Assembly (NCBI RefSeq): GCF_024169315.1
Contig: NZ_JALJWR010000001.1
Span: forward strand, 5,258,501 to 5,322,500
Reading direction: 5' to 3'
From: Pseudomonas migulae
Lineage (GTDB): Bacteria; Pseudomonadota; Gammaproteobacteria; Pseudomonadales; Pseudomonadaceae
DNA: 64,000 nt
Translations under genes and position numbers: made by a program
Shown: piece by piece, positions 55,763 through 62,557 of the stretch
Position numbering within the stretch: position 1 is the first letter of the stretch
Layout: the number at the start of each line of letters is the position of its first letter
Notes under the pieces: generated by a model
The model's database searches: none
Told to the model about the DNA's origin: nothing
Seen by the model: the letters and a program-made list of their open reading frames with translations, nothing else

Positions 55763-56407
55763 TTAGGGTTTGGGTGGGTTGATTTTGGCCGCGAGGGCAT
55801 ACGCCTTCACCGTCGCCGGCCGGTTCTGGATGTGGTTGAACCAGCGCAGCACATTCGGGAAATCTTCCAGATTCTGGCTCTGCCACTTGTGGGAAACGAT
55901 CCACGGGTAGATCGCCATGTCGGCAATGCTGTATTCGTTGCCGGCGACAAACTCGTTATTCGCCAGTTGCTTGTTGAGTACACCGTAAAGGCGCGCCGTC
56001 TCATCGATGTAGCGCTTGATCGCGTAGGGGATTTTCTCCGGTGCGAACTGGCTGAAGTGATGATTCTGCCCGGCCATCGGCCCCAGCCCGCCCATCTGCC
56101 AGAACAGCCATTGCAGCGCCTGCTGACGACCGCGCAGGTCTTTGGGCAGGAACTGGCCGGTCTTTTCTGCCAGGTACAGCAGAATCGCCCCGGACTCGAA
56201 CAGCGACAGAGGCTCCCCGCCATCGGCTGGCTCATGATCGACGATCGCTGGAATTCTGTTGTTCGGAGAGATTTTCAGGAAGTGCGGCTGGAACTGTTCG
56301 TTCTGGCTGATGTTGATCGGGTGCACGTTGTACGGCAGGCCGGCTTCTTCCAGGAAAATCGAGATTTTGTGGCCGTTGGGGGTGGTCCAGTAATACAGGT
56401 CGATCAT
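55763..56407 (-). CDS. Glutathione S-transferase family protein (YfcG-like)
   Basis: A 214-residue GST. The N-terminal thioredoxin-like domain starts MIDLYYWTTPNGHKISIFLE, with the T-x-N-G motif of the Nu-class GSTs such as E. coli YfcG, which act as disulfide-bond reductases with glutathione. ESGAILLYLAEKTG (about 75-88) is the glutathione-binding Glu-Ser. The C-terminal helical domain is complete. GGAGT precedes the ATG at 56407; a 4-residue longer frame is possible. Confidence 0.9.
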   Translation of the reverse strand: MIDLYYWTTPNGHKISIFLEEAGLPYNVHPINISQNEQFQPHFLKISPNNRIPAIVDHEPADGGEPLSLFESGAILLYLAEKTGQFLPKDLRGRQQALQWLFWQMGGLGPMAGQNHHFSQFAPEKIPYAIKRYIDETARLYGVLNKQLANNEFVAGNEYSIADMAIYPWIVSHKWQSQNLEDFPNVLRWFNHIQNRPATVKAYALAAKINPPKP

Positions 56408-56553
56408 GAAGTACTCCACATCAAGAGACGTCGTAAGGGATGGACAGCAACCGCGGGCATCAGGTCGTCCTGTTTGCGATCGAAGGCTTGCCTGTAGGAA
56501 GAGGTGATGCTGAAGTGCGTGAAATTCAATGACCTTGCGTGAGAAAAGTCGGC

Positions 56554-57120
56554 ATGGAGCTCAAGACCAACGCAGCACTGATCATCATCGACCAACAAAA
56601 AGGCATCCTGGAGCCCCGGCTGGGCCGGCGAAACAACCCTCAGGCCGAAGCGCGGATTCTGGAGCTGCTGGAGCATTGGCGTCGAACCGGGCGACCGGTG
56701 ATTCATGTGCAGCACCTGTCCCGTTCACCGGACTCGGTGTTCTGGCCGCAGCAATCGGGCGTGGAGTTTCAGGAGCGGTTTCGGCCATCGGCCGGCGAGC
56801 AGCTGATTCAGAAACAGGTGCCGGATGCATTTTGTGCGACGGGGTTGGAAGCGGGATTGCGCGAGGCGGGGATCGATCAGTTGGTCATCGTTGGCGTAGC
56901 GACTAACAACTCGGTGGAATCAACGGCGCGAACGGCCGGGAATCTGGGGTTTGACGCGTGGGTGGCGGAGGATGCGTGCTTCACGTTCGACAAGGCGGAT
57001 TACTTTGGTAATGCCCGTTGTGCCGAGGATGTGCATGCGATGTCGCTGGGGAATCTGCATGGGGAATATGCGACGGTTGTCAGCAGTGCGCAGATCCTGA
57101 TGACGGCTGTAAACCTGTAG
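56554..57120 (+). CDS. Isochorismatase-fold hydrolase lacking the usual catalytic cysteine
   Basis: A 188-residue protein of the isochorismatase/cysteine hydrolase fold. The N-terminal ALIIIDQQKG (Asp) and later HVQHLS fit. At the nucleophile position, where most relatives have a Cys (pattern TNxCVxSTA), it reads ATNNSVESTARTAG, so Ser replaces Cys. Some relatives, like EntB-type isochorismatases, also work without Cys. The substrate is unknown. Its stop codon TAG lies inside the REP element that begins at 57,114. Confidence 0.75.
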   Translation: MELKTNAALIIIDQQKGILEPRLGRRNNPQAEARILELLEHWRRTGRPVIHVQHLSRSPDSVFWPQQSGVEFQERFRPSAGEQLIQKQVPDAFCATGLEAGLREAGIDQLVIVGVATNNSVESTARTAGNLGFDAWVAEDACFTFDKADYFGNARCAEDVHAMSLGNLHGEYATVVSSAQILMTAVNL

Positions 57121-57207
57121 GAGCGAGGCTTGCCCGCGAAGAAGACACCGCGTTAGTTCAGGTTAACCGCGTAATCGTTCTTCGCGGGCAAGCCTCGCTC
57201 CTACAGG
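57114..57207. repeat. REP pair, TGTAGGAGCGAGGC type
   Basis: CCTGTAGGAGCGAGGCTTGC faces GCAAGCCTCGCTCCTACAGG. The left end supplies the stop codon of the isochorismatase-fold gene. A single further REP unit of the GTGGGAGC type follows at about 57,232-57,262. Confidence 0.9.
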
Positions 57208-57294
57208 GGAACTGTGTTCATCACAGATCCAGCGTGGGAGCGGGCTTGCTCGCGAAGGCGATTCAACAGGCAAAGCAGAACTTCGCCCGAAGCA

Positions 57295-57504
57295 TCAAGC
57301 GCCGTGGCACTTCTTGAATTTCTTGCCATTGCCGCACGGGCAAGGATCGTTACGGCCGACGTCCTTCAGGGCGTTGCGTACCGGTTCCTGGTGCGCGTGG
57401 CCGCAATTCGGGCCGTGAACATGGCCATGGTCGTGATCATGGTGGTCGTGATGGTCATGATCGTGGTTGCAGTCAGGGCCATGGACGTGGGGTTGCTGGG
57501 TCAT
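57295..57504 (-). CDS. Small histidine-rich SEC-C protein
   Basis: A 69-residue protein. The N-terminal half is very rich in His and Asp (for example [15 protein letters not shown]) and the end carries a SEC-C zinc motif, [17 protein letters not shown]. The C-x-C...K-x-C-H ligands are intact. The SEC-C motif is known from SecA and YchJ as a Zn2+-binding end. Its ATG overlaps the LEA-type lipoprotein stop by four bases, so they are co-translated. It may be a metal-handling or metal-chaperone protein. Confidence 0.85.
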   Translation of the reverse strand: MTQQPHVHGPDCNHDHDHHDHHDHDHGHVHGPNCGHAHQEPVRNALKDVGRNDPCPCGNGKKFKKCHGA

Positions 57505-57995
57505 CGGGTGTGCTCCGGAATTAAATCGGCGGGGATTATCACGCCTTTGCGCGCCAGGTGCACGTAGTGCGCGATGAACACACCGGTTTCCAGCTCACCT
57601 TCCAACCGATAAGGGACGGGTTGATCGGATTTTTTCAGCATCTTCACCAGGTCCCGTACCTTCGGCCACAGGTTGGTGCGGATTGGCACCTTGAAAAAAC
57701 CGCTGCGTTTGGGACTGACGGTAAACCAGTGCTCGTGCTCACCTTCGGTCAGCAGCATGTCACCCAGATGAATCCGGTATTCGAGGCCGCGAACCGTCAG
57801 GTCACTGTCACGGGGATTGTCGACGCGAAAGTACAGCATGAAACGCTGCTGCATCAGTTTGGCCTCGACGACTTCGACCTTGACCAGGTGCACGGCGGGT
57901 TCCGGCTCGTCGTCGCTGAACCAGGACGCGCAGCCGCCGAGCCCGAGAAACAGGAGCAGGGTGAAGGTGTGTAAGAAGCGCCGCCGGGTGGTCAT
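57501..57995 (-). CDS. LEA type 2-like lipoprotein
   Basis: A 164-residue predicted lipoprotein. The signal peptide with twin arginines ([20 protein letters not shown]) ends in the lipobox GLGGC (Cys22). The mature part ([20 protein letters not shown] and [20 protein letters not shown], about 37-75) has the WHy/LEA-2 beta-sandwich pattern. Such proteins may protect or bridge the cell envelope. It begins the operon with the small SEC-C gene. Confidence 0.75.
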   Translation of the reverse strand: MTTRRRFLHTFTLLLFLGLGGCASWFSDDEPEPAVHLVKVEVVEAKLMQQRFMLYFRVDNPRDSDLTVRGLEYRIHLGDMLLTEGEHEHWFTVSPKRSGFFKVPIRTNLWPKVRDLVKMLKKSDQPVPYRLEGELETGVFIAHYVHLARKGVIIPADLIPEHTR

Positions 57996-58040
57996 GGTGA
58001 GGATTCTCCCTTGACCCCAGTCTAGCCCTTCAGGATCACC

Positions 58041-58517
58041 TCAACTGCCGAAATACCCCGCGCAGCACTTCTTGAACTTCTGCCCGCTGGCGCATGGACA
58101 GGCATCGTTGCGTCCGGCCTTGAGTGGCACGGTGGGGTCGATGAAGTACCAGTGGCCGGCGTTCTGCACGAACGACGAGCGCTCGCGGTGGCTGTGTTCG
58201 CCGCTGCCGTCGTGCCAGCGTGCGGTGAACGTCACGAACGCGTGTTCCGGCTGACCGCCGAACACCTCGGAGCTTTCCACTTCCAGGCCCAGCCAGGTGC
58301 TCTTGGCACTCCAGTCGCTGATGGACTGACGATCGAGGCCGGACTGTTGTGCCGGCAGGGTGGTCGCCACCAGATAATCAATCAACCCCAGCACATAAGC
58401 GCTGTAGCGCGAACGCATCAACGCTTCGGCGCAAGGGGCCGGGTGACCGCCATGGTAATGACCGCAGCAGGCGTCGAGCAGGGTGCCGCTGCCGCAAGGG
58501 CAAATGGATGTACTCAT
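58041..58517 (-). CDS. YchJ-family SEC-C protein
   Basis: A 158-residue protein with a SEC-C-type metal motif at each end: [14 protein letters not shown] near the N-terminus (residues 6-19) and [16 protein letters not shown] at the C-terminus. The middle holds the YchJ NTF2-like domain ([20 protein letters not shown], about 35-54). The function of YchJ is unknown. The ATG at 58517 has the standard start; the frame upstream is rejected. It overlaps the DUF6231-like gene region closely. Confidence 0.88.
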   Translation of the reverse strand: MSTSICPCGSGTLLDACCGHYHGGHPAPCAEALMRSRYSAYVLGLIDYLVATTLPAQQSGLDRQSISDWSAKSTWLGLEVESSEVFGGQPEHAFVTFTARWHDGSGEHSHRERSSFVQNAGHWYFIDPTVPLKAGRNDACPCASGQKFKKCCAGYFGS

Positions 58518-58521
58518 TGCG

Positions 58522-59019
58522 TTACCACCAATATTTCCCGAAGTTTTCCGGATTGGCCCAGAACCGTGAGTTGAGCCAGTCGGGGACTTGTTTGTAGTCA
58601 AGCAGATCGTAGGTGAACAGGGTCAGCACCTGATCGTCACGCTGGAAACGTTCGCTGGCTTGCAGCGCCAGGGAGAAAAAATCCGTCTCCTGCCAGCCGC
58701 TGGCCGGCAAGTCCGCCAGCACCGCAATGCGACTGGCATTGAGGTTGCGGATCCCACCGAGCAAATTCAGACCGTCACGCTTGGGCAAGTGTTCGAGGCA
58801 ATCGACCACCAGCGCCAGATCGAATCGGCGCGCCGCGAGTTCGGCCGGCAACGGCCCGGGCGCCGCATGGGCGACACAGGTGTCCGGGTGCGCGAGCTTG
58901 AACGCCTCAAGCGCCGGGAATTCACTGGCGCCGATCAGCAACAGGCGCGGCGGGGCGTAACGATCCAGCAAAGCGGCCAGCGCCTGCTGCGGCGTGCGCG
59001 AAGAAATACCTGCAATCAT
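58522..59019 (-). CDS. DUF6231-like protein with methyltransferase-like pattern
   Basis: A 165-residue protein. [20 protein letters not shown] (about 24-43), then [20 protein letters not shown] (about 66-85), resembles the nucleotide-binding part of Rossmann methyltransferases, but the classic glycine-rich loop is poor. It ends in aromatic residues (GKYWW). It lies 4 bases upstream of the YchJ gene on the same strand, so they are probably co-transcribed. Confidence 0.6.
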   Translation of the reverse strand: MIAGISSRTPQQALAALLDRYAPPRLLLIGASEFPALEAFKLAHPDTCVAHAAPGPLPAELAARRFDLALVVDCLEHLPKRDGLNLLGGIRNLNASRIAVLADLPASGWQETDFFSLALQASERFQRDDQVLTLFTYDLLDYKQVPDWLNSRFWANPENFGKYWW

Positions 59020-59207
59020 CGAAGATCCTCAATCAGAGCGCCAAGACTAGCCTGCCCAAACGCCCAGATATAGAGCGGCTTAGGGTCAAAAGTGCCGATC
59101 ACCCGTGAACACGGGACAAAACAGGCATGGCCTATTGCTGGCGGAGATTAAAACTCGGGTCTTTACTCCCTGAATCGGTTCTAAGCCGATCCTCAGGAGA
59201 AAACTAG

Positions 59208-59903
59208 ATGAGCATAGTTCGGACAGCATTACCCTTGGTTCTGCTAACCAGTGTGTTGACTGGTTGCGCAGGTTTGCAGAAAACCGACTGGCCGACCTGT
59301 GCGGCAGTCGGCGGTGTGATAGGTGCGGGTCTCGGCGCGACCGAGAGCACGGCATGGGCAGGGTACGGCGCGCTGTTGGTTGGCGGTACCGCCGCAGCTT
59401 ATTGCTGGGTTCACGGTGATGGCGACGAAGACGGCGATGGCGTGCCGGACAGCCGCGACAAGTGCCCGGGTACGCCTAGAGGCGTGCAGGTCGATGCCGA
59501 TGGTTGCCCACCACCAGTCCCTGCGCCAGTGGTTGAAGAGGCGGTTGTGGTCAAGGAAGAAACCATTGTCATCCGCGATGTTCACTTCCAGTTCGACAAA
59601 GCCACACTCACTCCTTCCGACAAGCTGGTACTCGACAAAGTCGCCACTCGCCTGAAACAGGAATCTTCCACCGCACGCCTGACCGTTACTGGCCATACCG
59701 ACAGCGTGGGCAGCGATGCCTACAACCAGAAACTGTCTGATCGTCGCGCGCACTCGGTGGTGGATTACCTCGTCAAGGATGGTGTGCCACGCAGCAGCTT
59801 CGTGTCTGTGACCGGTGCCGGTGAAAGCCAGCCTGTTGCCGATAACAAAACCGCTGACGGCCGCGCGTTGAACCGTCGTACCGAAATCAAGATCGAGCGT
59901 TGA
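59208..59903 (+). CDS. OmpA-family lipoprotein, first of a tandem pair
   Basis: A 231-residue outer-membrane lipoprotein with a peptidoglycan-binding OmpA C-terminal domain. Signal peptide ends in LTGC (Cys20). A glycine-rich hydrophobic stretch (GGVIGAGLGATESTAWAGYG, about 36-55) follows. A calcium-binding thrombospondin-type-3-like DGDEDGDGVPDSRDKCPG is at about 72-89. The OmpA domain (about 120-231) has GHTDSVGSDAYNQKLSDRRA. The next gene is a paralog 92 bases downstream. Confidence 0.9.
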   Translation: MSIVRTALPLVLLTSVLTGCAGLQKTDWPTCAAVGGVIGAGLGATESTAWAGYGALLVGGTAAAYCWVHGDGDEDGDGVPDSRDKCPGTPRGVQVDADGCPPPVPAPVVEEAVVVKEETIVIRDVHFQFDKATLTPSDKLVLDKVATRLKQESSTARLTVTGHTDSVGSDAYNQKLSDRRAHSVVDYLVKDGVPRSSFVSVTGAGESQPVADNKTADGRALNRRTEIKIER

Positions 59904-59994
59904 GTCCCTTCCGCTCCGCGGCTTGTGCAGTCGCGGATGCGGGTCTTTACTCCTGTGTGACCGGCATCTGCCGGTAACACAGGAGCTTTCAACC

Positions 59995-60705
59995 ATGAGC
60001 CTTCTCCCAAGAACCCTCTTGCCGGTGCTGCTGCTTGGCAGCGTGTTGACCGGTTGCGCGACTCACAGCGATGGCACTGCCCCTCTCAATCAACGTACCT
60101 GGCCGATCTGCAGCGTGATCGGCGGTCTGGTCGGTGGAGGCCTGGGCGCTCTGGAGAGTAGCGGTTGGGCGGCGGGCGGAGCGGCACTGGGTATCTTGAC
60201 GGGCGGCTTGATCTGTTACGCCCAGGACGGCGATGAAGACGACGATGGTGTGTTCGATCGGCGTGATCGCTGCCCGGATACACCAGCCAATACCCCGGTC
60301 GAACACCATGGTTGCCCGCTGCCGCAGTACCCGGCCAGCGTGAAACCTGTGCAGTCCGAAGTCATTACCCTGAGCGATGCAAGCGACGTGTTGTTTGCAT
60401 ACAACAGATCCGACCTGACGCCCTCGATGCAAAATCAGCTGGATGCGCTGATGCCCACACTGCAAAGTGCCGATGTGGTGAGCATCAAAGTGATTGGTCA
60501 CACCGACAGCGTGGGTTCGGACACCTATAACCAGGCCCTCTCGGAACGCCGCGCCAGCAGCGTGGCGGCTTACTTGTTGGGCATGGGCCTGGCGCCGAAC
60601 AAACTCACCAGCGAAGGCCGGGGCGAAAGCCAGCCTGTGGCCGATAACGAAACAGACGAAGGACGCGCGAAAAACCGTCGCGTGGAATTGCACATCAATC
60701 GCTGA
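59995..60705 (+). CDS. OmpA-family lipoprotein, second of the tandem pair
   Basis: A 236-residue paralog of the gene before it, with the same order of parts: lipobox LTGC, a glycine-rich stretch (IGGLVGGGLGALESSGWAAG), a DGDEDDDGVFDRRDRCPD calcium-binding-like segment, and an OmpA domain with GHTDSVGSDTYNQALSERRA. AGGAG precedes the ATG at 59995. It has its own leader with a hairpin, so it may be transcribed with or separately from the first gene. Confidence 0.9.
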   Translation: MSLLPRTLLPVLLLGSVLTGCATHSDGTAPLNQRTWPICSVIGGLVGGGLGALESSGWAAGGAALGILTGGLICYAQDGDEDDDGVFDRRDRCPDTPANTPVEHHGCPLPQYPASVKPVQSEVITLSDASDVLFAYNRSDLTPSMQNQLDALMPTLQSADVVSIKVIGHTDSVGSDTYNQALSERRASSVAAYLLGMGLAPNKLTSEGRGESQPVADNETDEGRAKNRRVELHINR

Positions 60706-60853
60706 ACCGCGTGATAGAGCCGTCGGGCAGCCATCGCGGTTGTTGCGATGGCCATTCGGCGGCCTTCATGAAGATTTTTCCGTTGCCCTCTGGCTTATCC
60801 CGCGTGGAAGCCGTTACTGTGCGCCCAAAGAATAATTCTCAATGGGGGAGCGT

Positions 60854-61132
60854 ATGAAGGTGTTTTGGGGGTTGGGGAAGCTGTTGACCCTGCTGTTCTG
60901 GCTGGTGGTGCTGGTCAATCAGATGATGCCGTTTGTCCATCCGCTGCACCTGTTGGTCAATCTGGCCGGTGGCCTGTTGGCGGTCCTTCATCTTCTTGAG
61001 GCGGTGTTCTGTTTCCGCAGCCTCAGAGGTCGTGCCCACCCTTGGCGCGATCGCTTGAAGATTGTCTTTTTCGGTGTTTTCCACCTGCAAACCATTCCGG
61101 CTCCCGCCGTATCTAAGGCATCCCATGCGTAA
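60854..61132 (+). CDS. DUF1145-like small membrane protein
   Basis: A 92-residue protein with two hydrophobic segments (LLTLLFWLVVLVNQMMPFVH, about 10-29, and LLVNLAGGLLAVLHLLEAVF, about 33-52), resembling DUF1145 proteins of unknown role. GGGGGAG is 3 bases before the ATG at 60854; an ATG 12 bases earlier is also possible. The collagen-like gene starts inside its end. Confidence 0.75.
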   Translation: MKVFWGLGKLLTLLFWLVVLVNQMMPFVHPLHLLVNLAGGLLAVLHLLEAVFCFRSLRGRAHPWRDRLKIVFFGVFHLQTIPAPAVSKASHA

Positions 61133-61883
61133 ACTCTGTCTGCTCGCCGCTTTCATCAGCCCGCTCGCCTGCGCCCAAGTGGTCAGCGTCGAAACCAACT
61201 CGCTGATGCGCCTGCCCAACACCGCCAGTACCTTGCAGCTGGAACGCCTGGAAGTGGCCGATTACGGCACGCTGCTGATTCCCTCGAACGTGACCGAAGT
61301 CACCGTGGGCGAGTTGCACCTGGGACGTGAAGCGCGGATCGCCATTGTGCCGAGCGAAAATGCCCTGGAGTTGAAGGTCAATCGTGCCGAGCTTTCCGAA
61401 GGCAGCCAGATCACCGCCCGCGGCGCGCCGGGCACTTACCTCAAGGCGGCCCGCTCGGGGCGCAATCTGAATGTGCAGATCAAGGCACTGAATGCACCGC
61501 AGTTGTTGGTTGATGCACGTGGCGGCGTAGGGGCACCGGGTTTTGTCGGTCTCGACGGCGCCAACGGTCAGGCACCGGGCTGCACCTGGGGCCAGGCCGG
61601 CCGTGGTGCCGATGGCAGCAATGGCAGCGATGGACAACCGGGTGCTCCAGGTGCACTGGTCAGGCTGGAAGTGCCGCGCGATTACCCGGCGGAGCAGATC
61701 AAGGTTCAAGTGGCTGGCGGCGCGGGTGGTCTGGCCGGTCCTGGCGGCAAGCCAGGGGCGGGCGGCAAGGCCAAGGGTTGCCTGGTGTACAAGGCCGATG
61801 GCGGCAAGAGCGGCAAACCAGGCGCCGACGGGCAGCCGGGGCCTGCGGGTGCGGCGGGTTCTGTGACTGTGCAAAGGTTGTAA
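61125..61883 (+). CDS. Exported collagen-like repeat protein
   Basis: A 252-residue protein with a signal peptide (MRKLCLLAAFISPLACA, cleaved near 17-18). Residues about 18-125 form a domain I do not recognise, with beta-like alternation. From about residue 128, Gly-X-Y triplets take over, for example GAPGFVGLDGANGQAPGC, and GQPGAPGALVRLEVPRDYPA, then GKPGADGQPGPAGAAG. Collagen-like bacterial proteins form triple helices in surface or secreted proteins. The gene overlaps the DUF1145 gene by eight bases. Confidence 0.75.
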   Translation: MRKLCLLAAFISPLACAQVVSVETNSLMRLPNTASTLQLERLEVADYGTLLIPSNVTEVTVGELHLGREARIAIVPSENALELKVNRAELSEGSQITARGAPGTYLKAARSGRNLNVQIKALNAPQLLVDARGGVGAPGFVGLDGANGQAPGCTWGQAGRGADGSNGSDGQPGAPGALVRLEVPRDYPAEQIKVQVAGGAGGLAGPGGKPGAGGKAKGCLVYKADGGKSGKPGADGQPGPAGAAGSVTVQRL

Positions 61884-61900
61884 AAATCACCGAAGACCCT

Positions 61901-61950
61901 GTGGCGAGGGGACTTTTGTGGCGAGGGGATAAATCCCCTCGCCACAGAGT
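61901..61950. repeat. Short form of the GAGGGGATAAATCCCC repeat family, with a partial copy
   Basis: GTGGCGAGGGGACTTTTGTG is followed by the palindrome GTGGCGAGGGGATAAATCCC and its complement to about 61,946. A further AGTCCCCTCAGCACAAAG sequence is repeated directly after it. Confidence 0.85.
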
Positions 61951-61993
61951 CCCCTCAGCACAAAGTCCCCCTCAGCACAAAGTTGGCGGGGCT

Positions 61994-62458
61994 TTAGAAC
62001 ATCGGCCGCGCCGCGGCAATCGCCACCAACACCAACCCTACAATCAGATTAATCCCCACCAACTTGCGAATCCGCCCCAGCACCGCAGCCCCTGTCGGCC
62101 AGTCCTGCGCCGCCACCGCCGTGCGCAATTCCGGCAGCAGCAACGCCTGAATCCGGATAAACAGCGCCGTCATCACCACGTACAACCCCATCATCACCTG
62201 CACATAACGCGGCGCGGATTCAAAACCGGTGTATTGCAGATGGATCATGCCCACGCCGCTGATCGGCAACAGCACCACCGCCACCCAGACCCAGCGGAAA
62301 AAACCTTGAAACACTTCTACCCACAGCTTCAACCGGGCAGGGCCTTCCAGCGCCTTCATCGCCGCGGGTCGCAGGACCATCCAGGCGAAAAACATACCGC
62401 CGACCCATACCAGGGCGGACAGGACATGCAGGGTGTAAACGATGCCAAAAGGTGTCAT
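61994..62458 (-). CDS. CopD-like inner-membrane protein
   Basis: A 154-residue protein with about four membrane helices: VYTLHVLSALVWVGGMFFAW (about 7-26), then about 53-72, 86-105 and 133-151. The first helix with LHVLSALVWVGG matches the CopD/YeaM-like family linked to copper handling or heme-related membrane proteins. No copper-binding cluster is obvious. It is the nearest gene upstream of dinG, on the opposite strand. Confidence 0.7.
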   Translation of the reverse strand: MTPFGIVYTLHVLSALVWVGGMFFAWMVLRPAAMKALEGPARLKLWVEVFQGFFRWVWVAVVLLPISGVGMIHLQYTGFESAPRYVQVMMGLYVVMTALFIRIQALLLPELRTAVAAQDWPTGAAVLGRIRKLVGINLIVGLVLVAIAAARPMF

Positions 62459-62519
62459 TGAGGTACTCCGTTCTGCGCGGGATTAATTAGCGCGGTATGA
62501 TAGCCGCCGAACCGAACCA

Positions 62520-62535
62520 CTGAAAATTTATCCAG
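62520..62535 (+). promoter_or_regulatory. Candidate LexA box of dinG
   Basis: CTG-N10-CAG, with a central AAAATTTATC less regular than the recA and dinB boxes. It is 23 bases before the dinG ATG, where LexA would block transcription. DinG is SOS-regulated in E. coli. Confidence 0.6.
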
Positions 62536-62557
62536 CGTTTTTTGCGCCCGACAATCC

